Origin: Iodobacter fluviatilis
Lineage (GTDB): Bacteria > Pseudomonadota > Gammaproteobacteria > Burkholderiales > Chitinibacteraceae
Assembly (NCBI RefSeq): GCF_900451195.1
Contig: NZ_UGHR01000006.1
Coordinates: 124,001-188,000 of the forward strand
Reading direction: 5' to 3'
DNA length: 64,000 bases
In this document: one piece after another, positions 9,001 to 17,909 of the stretch
How the letters are laid out: each line of letters starts with the position of its first letter
Position numbering within the stretch: the first letter of the stretch is position 1
Translations under genes and position numbers: made by a program
The notes under the pieces: generated by a model
The model's database searches: none
The model's input: only the letters and a program-made list of their open reading frames with translations
Told to the model about the DNA's origin: nothing

Positions 9001-12000
9001 TTTGCTGCGAGGTGAGCGCCGCAATTTTTGCGCTATTTAAGCCACTGGCAATGGCGGCGGTGCTGAGCGCAATAAGCTGATTGGTACTCAGGCTAGCAAT
9101 CTGGCTGGCCGTTGTTGCCGCTACCTGGGCAGTGCTTAAGGCGGCAATGGCACTGGTTTGCAGTGCAGCCAGATCGCTTGTTTCCATTGCGGTGAGATTG
9201 CTGCTGCCTAGCGCACTGATCTGGCTGGCGCTCAACGCTGCCGCTTGTTGCGTGGTCAGGGCAATGGTTTGTTCAGCCGTCAGCGCGGCGATTTGATTGG
9301 TCAGCAGCGCCGCAATGGCATTGGTTTTAAGCGCGGCAAAATCTTCTGCCTCCATAGCAGCAAGGCCGGAGGTAGAAAACGCTGTGATCTGCGTGGTGCT
9401 GAGCGCCGCAACTTGCCTAGTGGTCAGCGCCGCAATTTGATCCGGCGTCAGGCCGCTGGCAATGGCCGCTGTGTTGAGTGCCTGTACCTGGCTGGTGCTC
9501 AGACTAGCTATTTGTTCGCCTGTCAGGGCGGCAATCTGGGCGGTATTTAATGCAGCGATGGCCGTGGTTTTAATCACCAGCAAATCGCTGGTTTCCATTG
9601 ATGCCATATTGCTGGCGCTGAGTGCTGTAACCTGGCTGCTGCTCAGCGCGGCGGCTTGTTGTGTGGTCAGTGCAATGGCTTGATCGGCAGTCAGTGCGCT
9701 GATTTGATTTGTTGTCAGCGCGGCGATGGCATTGGTTTTAAGCGCCGCAAAATCTTCAAGCTCCATCGCTGCGATGCTGGTACTGCTCAGCGCGGCTATC
9801 TGGCTGGTGTTGAGGGCTGCGGCTTGATTAGAGGTGAGTGCAATCACCTGATCGGCACTTAAATGAGCGATGCCATTACTGCTGATGGCGGTCAGTTGCC
9901 TCGTGCTCAGGCTGGCGATTTGCTCCACAGTCAGCGCGCTGGTCTGATTGCTATTGAGCACTGCAATGGCCGTGGTTTTAAGGGTGACTAAATCGCTGGT
10001 TTCCATGGCCGCAATCGCTGTGCTTGAAAGTACGGCAACCTGGCTGGTCGTCAGGGCGGATGCCTGATTGGTGGTGAGTGCAATCACTTGATCGGCGCTT
10101 AAATTGGCGATGGCGCTGGTGTTCAGAACGGCAATTTGTGTGCTGCTGAGCTTGGTCATTTGCGCCGCTGTGAGCGAGCCGACTTGCGTGCTTGATAAAG
10201 CCGCAATGGCGCTGGTGCTAATCAGCGCAAGATAAGACGTATCCAGCCCGCCTATGGTGTTTTCTGAGAGGGCGGTAATCTGGGCCATGGAAAACGCTGC
10301 AAATTGGGTGGAGGTCAGCGCCATCACCTGATTTATGGTTAAGCCATTGGCAATGGCATCCGTGCTCAGTGCCGCAATCTGTCTGGTGCTGAGCGCCGTA
10401 ATCTGGCTGCTTGTCAGCGCGGCAATGGCATTTGTTGTGAGCGCGGCTAAATCCGTGGTTTCCAGCGCTGCAATATTGGTGGTAGTTAGGGCTGCTGCTT
10501 GCACGCCTGTCAGTGCACCGGCCTGGCTGGTACTGAGGGCGATAACTTTATCGCTGCTTAAACCTGCTATGGCCTGGGTATTTAAGCTGGCGATCTGGCT
10601 GCTGCCAAGGCTTGCAAATTGCTGAGTGCTGAGCGCGCCAATCTGGCTGCTGGACAGCACGGCAATCGATGCCGTCGCGAAGGCGGCTAAGTCCGTTGTT
10701 TCCAGGGCGGCTATTTGCAGGCTGCTTAAGGTGGCCGCTTGGCTGGCGCTGAGTACGGCGGCCTGGTTTGAGGTAAGCGCTGCAATCTGGCTGCCCGTTA
10801 AACTGCTGATGCTGCTTAATGCGCCAATTTGCCCGGTGGTGAGCGCCGCAATCTGATGGGTAGACAGGGCGGCAAGCACGGTTGTGCCCAGTGCCGCGAT
10901 ATCGCTGGTTTCCATCGTGCTGATTTGCACTGAAGAAAGCGCCATCACTTGCGTGCTGCTCAGCGTGGCCACTTGTTGAGTGCTTAAGGCTGCAATCTGA
11001 TCGCTGGTCAAACTGGTCATTTCAGCGGTATTTAAAGCGGCAATCTGCGTTGTTTTCAGGCTGGCAATTTGCTGAGTACTGAGCGCTTGCAGCTGCGTAC
11101 TGCTCAGTGCGGCAATGACGCTGGTTTTTAGCTCGGCCAGATCGCTGGTTTCAAAAGCGGCAATCTGGCTGCTGGATAGCGCGGCAACCTGACTGGTGAT
11201 CAGGGCCGCCGATTGGCTGGAAGTCAGCGCGGCTATTTGCTCTGTGCTTAGGCCTGCCACTGCATTGGTATTTATCGCTGCAATTTGCCTGCTGCTGAGG
11301 CTACTTAGCTGATAAGTGCTCAGATTACTGATCTGGCTGCTGGATAAAACGGCAATGCCCGTGCTGGAAAGCGCAGCTAAGTCGCTGGTTTCTAAAGCCT
11401 GAAGTTGCGTGCTGGATAATGCCGAAATTTGCCGTGTAGTCAGCGCGCTGGCCTGGCCGGTGCTTAGCGCAACGGTTTGTGCGGTGCTCAGCGCAGCTAT
11501 GTGATCGGTAGAAAGCGCGGCAATGGCGGCGTTACTAAGGGAGGCAAAGTCCGTTGTTTCAATGGCTGCAATTTGCGCCGTGGATAGCGCTGCAATTTGT
11601 GCGGTATTCAGGGCGCTGGCCTGCGATGATGTTAAAGCCGCGATTTTATCGCTGCTCAGGCTGGCGATTGCCTGGGTATTGAGCGCGGCAATCTGGCTGC
11701 TGCTCAGGCTGATTTGCTGACTACTGCTTAGCCCGCTGATTTGCGTGCTGGATAAAACAGCAAGGGAGGCCGCTTGTATCAGGGCTAAATCGCTGGTTTC
11801 CAGTACGGCTAATTGTGCGCTGGATAAGGCTGCTGCCTGGCGGGTATTGAGCGCTGCGGCCTGAAGGGTGGTCAGCGCAAGCAGCTGGTTGGTACTCAGG
11901 GTGCTGGCCTGATTGCTGGAAAGGCTGGCAATGGCGGCCGCGCTTAGTGCAGCAAAATCAGTGGTTTCCATGGCGGCCAGATTGCTGGTTGATAGCGCGG

Positions 12001-15000
12001 CAATTTGCGCCGCACTTAAGGCGGCGGCCTGGCTGCTGCTCATTGCCGCAATCTGATCGGTTCTTAAGCCTCCTGCAATCACGGTGGTATTGAGTACGGC
12101 AATCTGGCTGGTACTCAGGCTGGCAAACTGATCTGTGCTGAGCACGTTTATTTGTTTACTTGATAGCGCGGCAATGCTGGCCACTTTCAGTGCGGCTAAA
12201 TCGCGGCTTTCCATGGCGGCCAGATTACTGGTGGATAAGGCGGCAATTTGCGCAGTGGTCAGCGCCGCAGCCTGGCTGGTGGTTAGTGCCACAACTTGCA
12301 TGCTGTTTAAGCCATTTGCAATATTGCTGGTGCTTAAAGCCGCAATCTGACTGCTGCTTAGGCTGGCAATCTGGCTGGTGCTCAGGGCGTCAAGCTGGGC
12401 GCTGCTGAGCACGAAAATGGCGCTGGTTTTAAATACGCTTAGATCGCTTGTTTCAAGTGCAGCAATGCTGCTGCTGGAAAGTGCCGCCACCTGTGAGGAG
12501 CTGAGCGCCGATGCTTGCAGCGTGCTGAGTGCAATGGCCTGATCAGATGTCAGCGCCTTAATCTGGCTGGTAGAAAAAGCGGCGATGGCCGTTGATTTGA
12601 GTGCAGCAAAATCGCTGGTCTCCATGGCAGCCAGATTACTGGTTGATAGTGCGGCTGCCTGGGCCGTTGTGAAGGCCGCAATTTGATTGGATGTGAGCGC
12701 CACAATTTGGCTGGTGTTCAATCCATAGGCAATATTAGCGGTGCTTAAAGCCACAATCTGGCTGGTGGTAAGACTGGCGATTTGATCAGAGCTTAAGGCG
12801 CTGAGCTGTGCAGTATTTAAAGCGGCAATGGCGCTGATTTTAAGTGCGATGAGGTCGCGGGTTTCCATTGCGGCGAGGCTGGTGCCAGAAAGCGCAGCAA
12901 GCTGGGCCGTTGTTAAAGCCGCAGTTTGATTGGATGTGAGCGCCACAATCTGGCTGGTGCTCAGGCCAGAGGCAATATTGGCGGTACTTAAAGCCACAAT
13001 CTGGCTGGTGGTAAGACTGGCAATTTGATCAGAGCTTAAGGCGTTGATCTGTGCGGTATTCAAAGCGGCAATGGCGCTGGTTTTGAGTGCGCTTACATCA
13101 CGTGTTTCCATGGCGGCCAGATTTATTGCGGAAAGCGCCGCTGCCTGGCTGGAGTTTAAGGTGGCGATCTGGCTGCTGCTTAAAGCAACCACCTGAAGGC
13201 TGTTCAGCCCGCCAGCGATGCCGGCCGTATTCAGCGCTGCAATTTGATTGCTGCTTAAGCTGGCAATCTGGCTGCTGCTAAATGCTGCGATCTGATTGCT
13301 GCCAAGAATGGCGATGGCACTGGTTTTAAGTACGCTTAAATCAGAGGTTTCCAACGCAGCAATATTGCTGCTTGTGAGTGCAGATATCTGCCTAGAAGAC
13401 AGCGCAGCAGCCTGAGCGGTAGTCAGGGCAATGGTTTGATCTGAGGTGAGTGCCTGCATCTGATTGCTGGAAAGAGCGGCAAGCGCATTGGTATTGAGTG
13501 CTGCAAAATCAGCCGTTTCCATTGCGGCAAGATTTGTTGTGGATAGCGCCCCCAGCTGGGCGCTGCTCAGCACCGCAGTCTGGCTGCTGGTGAGGGCTGC
13601 AACTTGGGCGCTGTTTAGCCCATAAGCAATGTCTGCCGTGTTGAGCGCGGCAATCTGGCGGGTACTTAAACTGGCAATTTGCGCCGTGGTCAGCGCCCCA
13701 ATTTGCGAGGTGTTTAAGGCCGCAATAGCGCTGGTTTTTAATGCAATTAAATCACGTGTTTCCATCGCAGCTAGGTTGCTGCTTGATAGGGCGGCTACTT
13801 GGGCGCTGCTTAAAGTGGCGGCCTGGCTGGTGGTGAGCGCCACAATCTGATTGCTGTTTAAGCCATTGGCGATATTGGATGTGCTTAAGGCGCTGGTCTG
13901 GCTGGTGCTCAGGCTGGCGATCTGATCACTGCTTAAGGCGCTGATCTGTGCAGTATTTAAGGCGGCAATAGCGCTGGTTTTTAGCACAATTAAATCACGC
14001 GTTTCCATTGCGGCCAGATTGCTGCTTGATAAGGCGGCCACCTGGGCGCTGCTTAAAGTGGCTGCTTGGCTGGTGGTGAGCGCCACGATCTGATTGCTGT
14101 TTAAGCCATTGGCGATATTGCTGGTGGTGAGTGCCGCCACCTGGCTGCTGCTCAGACTGCTAACTTGCAAAGTGCTCAGCACATTCAGCTGCTGACTGGT
14201 GAGCGCGGCAATGGCGCTGGTTTTCAATGCGGCTAAATCAGCCGTTTCTAGGGCGGCAATATTGTTGGTGGATAAGGCGGCCACTTGGGCAGAGCTGAGT
14301 GCTGCCGCCTGCTGGGTAGTGAGCGCCACAATCTGGCTGCTGTTTAAACCACTGGCTGCATTGGCGGTGCTGATCGCTGCGATCTGGCTGGTGCTCAGGC
14401 TGGCGATTTGCAAAGTGCTCAGCGTATTGAGCTGATCGCTGGATAATGCTGCGATTGCGCTGGTTTTGAATACAGCAAGATCGCTGGTTTCCAGTGCCAG
14501 CAATTGCGTGCTGGAAAGCGCCGCTGCCTGGCCGGATGTCAGCGCTGCCGCCTGACTGGTGCTCAGTGCAATGATCTGGCTGCTGCTGAGCGCGCTGATT
14601 TGCTGGCTGGAAAGTGCGGCAATGGCGCTGGATTTGATTGCGGCTAAATCGGTGGTTTCAAGTGCAGCTAATTGTGTTGAAGACAGCGCCGCCAGCTGTG
14701 TGCTGCTGAGTGCGGCGGCCTGGCTGGAGTTCAGAGCGGCAATCTGGCTGCTGGTGAGGGCTGTAATCTGGCCGCTGGATAGCGCCGCGATGGTGCTGGT
14801 TTTTAGCACGTTAAAATCACTGGTTTCTAAGGAGGCCAGTTGTAAAGTGGAGAGCGCCGCGACTTGTGCCTGGCTGAGCGCGGCAGCCTGAGCGCTGGAT
14901 AGTGCCACAATCTGATTGCTGCTGAGTGCGCTAAGCTGCTTGGTATTTAAGCTGGCGATGATTGCCGTGCTCAGGGCGGCGAAATCGCCGGTTTCCAGTG

Positions 15001-15262
15001 CGGAGATTTGTGTGCTGCTAAATGCACTGATTTGTGCGCTGCTTAAAGATTGAATCTGATTGCTGCTCAGTGCGGCAATTTGTGTAGTACTCAGGCCTTG
15101 GCTGATTTGCGTACTGCTTAATGCTGTAATTTGGCGGGTGTTAAATTGTGCTAATTGGATTGTTGTCAGCGAGGCAATCGCAGCGGTATTCACACTGGCT
15201 ATCTGGGCCGTGGTCAGTGCTGCGATTTGGCTGGTGGTCATGCCTGTAAAGACGCTCATCAT
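6089..15262 (-). CDS. giant octapeptide-repeat protein with C-terminal calcium-binding region
   Basis: Protein of 3,057 residues, not recognised as a named family. From about residue 9 to 2,780 it is an almost unbroken array of 8-residue units of the form L-[ST]-[ST]-x-Q-[IAL]-A-A (for example TSQIAALTTAQIAAL), about 340 units by length. Every 7-10 units one reads like METSDLAALKTSAIAAL, giving a higher repeat of up to 81 residues. The array is rich in A, S, T, L and Q and nearly free of charged and aromatic residues. The last ~280 residues hold ILDLDGNG, DRNHDGVIND, DSNHDGVID and DSNQDGISD, EF-hand-like calcium loops seen in C-terminal regions of large type I-secreted proteins. No signal peptide or secretion genes are seen nearby. 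TTG at 15271 is an alternative start; ATG at 15262 is preferred. Confidence 0.85.
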   Translation of the reverse strand: MMSVFTGMTTSQIAALTTAQIASVNTAAIASLTTIQLAQFNTRQITALSSTQISQGLSTTQIAALSSNQIQSLSSAQISAFSSTQISALETGDFAALSTAIIASLNTKQLSALSSNQIVALSSAQAAALSQAQVAALSTLQLASLETSDFNVLKTSTIAALSSGQITALTSSQIAALNSSQAAALSSTQLAALSSTQLAALETTDLAAIKSSAIAALSSQQISALSSSQIIALSTSQAAALTSGQAAALSSTQLLALETSDLAVFKTSAIAALSSDQLNTLSTLQIASLSTSQIAAISTANAASGLNSSQIVALTTQQAAALSSAQVAALSTNNIAALETADLAALKTSAIAALTSQQLNVLSTLQVSSLSSSQVAALTTSNIANGLNSNQIVALTTSQAATLSSAQVAALSSSNLAAMETRDLIVLKTSAIAALNTAQISALSSDQIASLSTSQTSALSTSNIANGLNSNQIVALTTSQAATLSSAQVAALSSSNLAAMETRDLIALKTSAIAALNTSQIGALTTAQIASLSTRQIAALNTADIAYGLNSAQVAALTSSQTAVLSSAQLGALSTTNLAAMETADFAALNTNALAALSSNQMQALTSDQTIALTTAQAAALSSRQISALTSSNIAALETSDLSVLKTSAIAILGSNQIAAFSSSQIASLSSNQIAALNTAGIAGGLNSLQVVALSSSQIATLNSSQAAALSAINLAAMETRDVSALKTSAIAALNTAQINALSSDQIASLTTSQIVALSTANIASGLSTSQIVALTSNQTAALTTAQLAALSGTSLAAMETRDLIALKISAIAALNTAQLSALSSDQIASLTTSQIVALSTANIAYGLNTSQIVALTSNQIAAFTTAQAAALSTSNLAAMETSDFAALKSTAIAAFSTSQIKALTSDQAIALSTLQASALSSSQVAALSSSSIAALETSDLSVFKTSAIFVLSSAQLDALSTSQIASLSSSQIAALSTSNIANGLNSMQVVALTTSQAAALTTAQIAALSTSNLAAMESRDLAALKVASIAALSSKQINVLSTDQFASLSTSQIAVLNTTVIAGGLRTDQIAAMSSSQAAALSAAQIAALSTSNLAAMETTDFAALSAAAIASLSSNQASTLSTNQLLALTTLQAAALNTRQAAALSSAQLAVLETSDLALIQAASLAVLSSTQISGLSSSQQISLSSSQIAALNTQAIASLSSDKIAALTSSQASALNTAQIAALSTAQIAAIETTDFASLSNAAIAALSTDHIAALSTAQTVALSTGQASALTTRQISALSSTQLQALETSDLAALSSTGIAVLSSSQISNLSTYQLSSLSSRQIAAINTNAVAGLSTEQIAALTSSQSAALITSQVAALSSSQIAAFETSDLAELKTSVIAALSSTQLQALSTQQIASLKTTQIAALNTAEMTSLTSDQIAALSTQQVATLSSTQVMALSSVQISTMETSDIAALGTTVLAALSTHQIAALTTGQIGALSSISSLTGSQIAALTSNQAAVLSASQAATLSSLQIAALETTDLAAFATASIAVLSSSQIGALSTQQFASLGSSQIASLNTQAIAGLSSDKVIALSTSQAGALTGVQAAALTTTNIAALETTDLAALTTNAIAALTSSQITALSTRQIAALSTDAIANGLTINQVMALTSTQFAAFSMAQITALSENTIGGLDTSYLALISTSAIAALSSTQVGSLTAAQMTKLSSTQIAVLNTSAIANLSADQVIALTTNQASALTTSQVAVLSSTAIAAMETSDLVTLKTTAIAVLNSNQTSALTVEQIASLSTRQLTAISSNGIAHLSADQVIALTSNQAAALNTSQIAALSSTSIAAMELEDFAALKTNAIAALTTNQISALTADQAIALTTQQAAALSSSQVTALSASNMASMETSDLLVIKTTAIAALNTAQIAALTGEQIASLSTSQVQALNTAAIASGLTPDQIAALTTRQVAALSTTQITAFSTSGLAAMEAEDFAALKTNAIAALLTNQIAALTAEQTIALTTQQAAALSASQISALGSSNLTAMETSDLAALQTSAIAALSTAQVAATTASQIASLSTNQLIALSTAAIASGLNSAKIAALTSQQTAALSTDQISALTTTQVAALEAADFAALGTLSIAALSTAQVKALSAAQTMALTTQQAATLSTSQLAALTVSNIAAMETSDLQALSSNAVAILNTAQVAILNADQISSLSSNQIAALNTAVIASGLNADQIVALTTRQAAALSSSQLAVLSGSNLAAMEIEDLAAIKTSAIAVLSSTQVGALGIEQIAGLGTKQIAALNTTAIANLSDDQIVAFTSSQAAALTTSQAAALSSNSIAAMEAIDFAALKTSAIAVLSTDQINALTADQTIAMSTSQAATLSASQITALSATNMASLETSDLLALKTNTITALNTAQLAALSAEQIASMSSAQIAALNTAAIANGLSNEQVIALTTKQAAALTTSQIAALSASNIAALETADLAALKTAAIATLSSVQVAALTEEQAGALSASQIAAIAPNSLAAMSINDIALLKTSGIAALNSAQITALGTSQIANLSSSQISAISTASMATGFTAAQIIALTSFQAASLSASQVASLSTSQIAAFEITDFAAISSSAVASLSASQLGALNTAQVAGMSTNQIVALNSASLATGFTTEQIIALTSVQASVISASQLAALSTSNIAAIESVDFAALNTSAIAALSGSQVLAITTSQAAVLTNSQLQAFSGSNLAALETSDLAAIRSSAIASLSTQQIPSLSTTQIQSLTTLQVQAFTTTQTMALTGAQQAAFTTAQTPYLASISPLILDLDGNGISTTSLEDGTQFDLLANGSKIKTGWVGQGDGLLVMDRNHDGVINDGKELFGTSTLLADGSKAANGYAALAELDSNHDGVIDSYDSDFEELRVWLDSNQDGISDASELKRLISLDISKLNLDVRKAAEKDNGNFIGLKSTFETTNGQIHTAADVWFTTEKPAAATDLRTQVVNMVQTIAAFNEASTNVWQAPEKLPVTLSGDAMLASPTVSNVSQMASLLKNFDTNGRLIGGTEALVSSDQTLRLNGLANTQAAGILAISK

Positions 15263-15937
15263 GCTATCCAATTGCCAGTGATAAAAGCAGGGCTGTTATT
15301 CTTACATCCGCTGCTTTTAAAAACATGAGATTCAATCTCTTATGATACAGAGGATTTTTCGCTCTGTTCTGCTCACAAGATACATGGTGGTTTTTTGCCG
15401 TTTGATAATGAATCAGCCATTTATCGGTTTATTATTTGATAACTTTAATCCTTGTTTCTCTTACATGTTCTTTGTAAGAAATGGATTACTTGCTAGATGA
15501 CGCGGTTGTTTTTTTCAAGTTTTTTACAAATAATTTATCGTTGAATAATATTCAGGGCTATTTGTATTGAAAATTAATCAGGTGGTGTTGCAGATTAATT
15601 ATATCTGCAGATTCAAAGGCATCCTTGGATGTTGAAATCTAGCCTTAAAACGGATTTATTTTTGCTAGCTCTCTTATGTATTTATTCAAAATGGCGCAGA
15701 TTAATTGCTGCTCAGCGATGGTGGTTTACTTCTTAAGTCTGGCAAGGTCATACTTTTCCAAAATACCGGCGGAATCGGTAGCACTATTCATCAGCAGCAA
15801 AATAGTGCTCATTTCTTGATGCCTTAATTATTTTTCGTAAAAAATAGCCATTAAAACTGGAATTAATCGCCTACCCATAGCGTGTTTCGCCGGCTTACTA
15901 TCAGGCAAATATTTTTAAACTGCTTGCTGGAGCTGAC
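15263..15937. promoter_or_regulatory. long AT-rich divergent intergenic region
   Basis: About 675 bases without a supported gene separate the divergently transcribed giant gene and the yfaZ-type gene. It is clearly AT-richer than its surroundings and must contain both promoters. A perfect 9-bp hairpin, AGCACTATT (15780-15788) with AATAGTGCT (15801-15809), stands 130 bases before the yfaZ start. No operator or riboswitch was recognised. Confidence 0.5.
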
Positions 15938-16471
15938 ATGAAAAAAACACTTTTGGGCGCAATCCTGGCGCTGTCTTTACCTGTGGCAGCACAAGCGGGT
16001 GAGCTGACAGCAAGAGCGGGCGATGGTTTTTTTGGCGCGTCTTATGAAGGCAGCTTGCTATTAATGACCACCAGTGCCGATTGGCTGACTAATGATGGCA
16101 TAGGCAATATCGGCTCGCTGGGCTTGGGCGTGCAGGCGCCACTGGGGATTGCCAAACTTAAAGCGGGTGGCAAGCTGGTGTATATGGATTTAAAGCATCA
16201 AGATAATCATTACGCTGCTGCTTTAGGTGGTGGGGTAGATATTCCTGTTGGCGCGTTTACTCTTTATGGCCAAGGCTATTTTGCACCATCCGGCTTGGCG
16301 TCTGATGGTGTGGATCATTACAAAGAAATGCGTGCAGGCGTGCGCTGGGATATGACTAAAATGGTGTCGCTGGATGCGGGTTATCAATATAGCCATATGG
16401 AAGGTAAAAATGGCAACCGGTCGGTTTCGATTGCCGATGGACTCTATGTGGGTGCACAGCTTAACTTTTGA
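15938..16471 (+). CDS. YfaZ family outer-membrane protein
   Basis: Small outer-membrane beta-barrel of 177 residues. A signal peptide is clear (MKKTLLGAILALSLPVAAQA, cleavage near residue 20). The mature protein is made of alternating amphipathic strands (LTARAGDGFFGASYEG, SLGLGVQAPLG, MVSLDAGYQYSHM) and ends in a terminal Phe preceded by alternating hydrophobic residues (GAQLNF), the usual barrel-assembly signal. It resembles YfaZ-type porin-like proteins, whose substrate is unknown. GGAG stands 8 bases before the ATG. Adjacent genes give no functional hint. Confidence 0.8.
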   Translation: MKKTLLGAILALSLPVAAQAGELTARAGDGFFGASYEGSLLLMTTSADWLTNDGIGNIGSLGLGVQAPLGIAKLKAGGKLVYMDLKHQDNHYAAALGGGVDIPVGAFTLYGQGYFAPSGLASDGVDHYKEMRAGVRWDMTKMVSLDAGYQYSHMEGKNGNRSVSIADGLYVGAQLNF

Positions 16472-16490
16472 TTTCATTAAGTCAGAGATA

Positions 16491-16518
16491 AAAAAACGCA
16501 GCGATGGCTGCGTTTTTT
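16491..16518. terminator. bidirectional intrinsic terminator
   Basis: The 8-bp stem AACGCAGC/GCTGCGTT with a GATG loop is flanked by A-tract and T-tract on opposite sides, so it can end both the yfaZ-type gene (plus) and the convergent MFS gene (minus). Confidence 0.85.
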
Positions 16519-16563
16519 TATGTGCGGGATGTCATTTAAAGCTGTTTTCGTGCGGGTTGATAA

Positions 16564-17778
16564 CTAATCAATCTCTCTGATTACCCGTATTCTCATCGTC
16601 ATGCCCACCATCAGCAGCGCCAGCAGCAGGCCAAATACCGGTAGTACCCACTGAATGCTGATATGCATCGCAAATAAGGCAGTAACCAGAGCATAGGAAA
16701 GCGGAGCGAGGCCCATGGATGCCATTGAGTTCAGGCTCATAATCCGCCCCAGTTTTTGCCTGTCGGTGTAATGCTGGATCAGCGACATCATCGGCACATT
16801 ATTGGCGGCAACGCCAAGCCCGATTAAAACTTGCAGTGCTAATGCTACGGGCAGCCAGGTAGCGAGAGCCAAAGAGGCCAGCAGCAGGCCTTCGATGGCA
16901 ATCACCAGAGTAATCATCAGCAGGCGTTTTTGGGTGGGCGGATAAAGGGTAAGCAGTAGCCCGCCCAGCACCATGCCCGCCGCAAAAGCGCTTTGCATAA
17001 AGGAAAGCGTGCTGGCGCTGCCTTGCAAAAGATCTGTTACCACCAGCGGCACGCCTAATCCTAATGGGCCCATAAAGAGTAAATTGGCCGCAGCATAAAC
17101 CAGCATCAGGGCCCGCAGCACGGGCGTTTGAATCATGTACTGCATGCCTTCTTTCAGCTCGCTGAGCATGCTGAATCGTTTGCGATTCGCTAATAATTCA
17201 GGCTCTTTGATCAGCGCCATGGCAATCAGCCCGGCTACCAGCATGATGGCGGTGAGCGAAAATACGGTTTCATAGCTGAATAAAGCCAGCATGGTGCCAC
17301 CCAGCACCGGGCCAAACACCAGCCCCACCTGATTGGTCGTCAGCATGATGGAATTGGCGCGGGTTAAATCACTGTCGGCCACAATATTGGGGACAAGTGC
17401 ATCGCGTGCAGGCCAGAAAAAAGCATCTAGCGCGCCATAAATCAGTGCAAAGCCAACCATTACGCCCATGCTGAGCTGATTATTGGCCACTATCCCCACC
17501 AGCACCATCAGCAGCAGCACCCGCAGGCCCACCGAGGCCAGAATAATATGGCTGCGCTTCATCCGGTCGGCCAGTACGCCGCCTACCGCCATCAGCATAA
17601 TGCGTGGCACCGATCCGGCGATCATCACCAGCCCCAGCTGCTCTTTTGCGCCTAGGGTTTTGATCACCAGCCAGGTTTCGGCGAGCATGGCGATAGCGAG
17701 TGCAAAATTGCTGATCAGGCTGGCCAGCCAGAGCAAAAGGAAATTGCGATTACGCAATAGTGCAGGTGCTTGCTTCAT
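16564..17778 (-). CDS. MFS transporter, EntS/MFS_3-like exporter
   Basis: Inner-membrane major facilitator of 404 residues with about 12 hydrophobic segments and the cytoplasmic-loop motif GGVLADRMKRSHI between segments 2 and 3. The N-terminus LLRNRNFLLLWLASLISNFA is typical of the MFS_3/enterobactin-exporter-like group. The substrate cannot be assigned; the family usually exports drugs or siderophores. The chosen ATG at 17778 removes a 30-residue basic extension that would start at 17868 and has no family counterpart. It is divergent from pgk and convergent with the yfaZ-type gene. Confidence 0.82.
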   Translation of the reverse strand: MKQAPALLRNRNFLLLWLASLISNFALAIAMLAETWLVIKTLGAKEQLGLVMIAGSVPRIMLMAVGGVLADRMKRSHIILASVGLRVLLLMVLVGIVANNQLSMGVMVGFALIYGALDAFFWPARDALVPNIVADSDLTRANSIMLTTNQVGLVFGPVLGGTMLALFSYETVFSLTAIMLVAGLIAMALIKEPELLANRKRFSMLSELKEGMQYMIQTPVLRALMLVYAAANLLFMGPLGLGVPLVVTDLLQGSASTLSFMQSAFAAGMVLGGLLLTLYPPTQKRLLMITLVIAIEGLLLASLALATWLPVALALQVLIGLGVAANNVPMMSLIQHYTDRQKLGRIMSLNSMASMGLAPLSYALVTALFAMHISIQWVLPVFGLLLALLMVGMTMRIRVIREID

Positions 17779-17909
17779 AGATCTCAGAATCAGTATGTTA
17801 AAATGCGTCAAACATCTTAAGCGCAGTCGCTGCCAGAGCGTTATGCTCTGCTTGCGTATTTGCCTCACACTATTCCTCTTTACATTTCATCCTTTAAAAG
17901 GAAATCACC

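Noticed and set aside
12000..14500. CRISPR array (regular repeats of constant length)
   Set aside because: The repeats are translated octapeptide and 243-bp units in one open frame, without repeat-spacer alternation.
6177..15281. Many open frames of 60-225 codons on the plus strand opposite the giant gene
   Set aside because: They are Ala/Val/Leu-rich mirror translations of the repeat array; repetitive DNA keeps several frames open. No ribosome sites or own family features.
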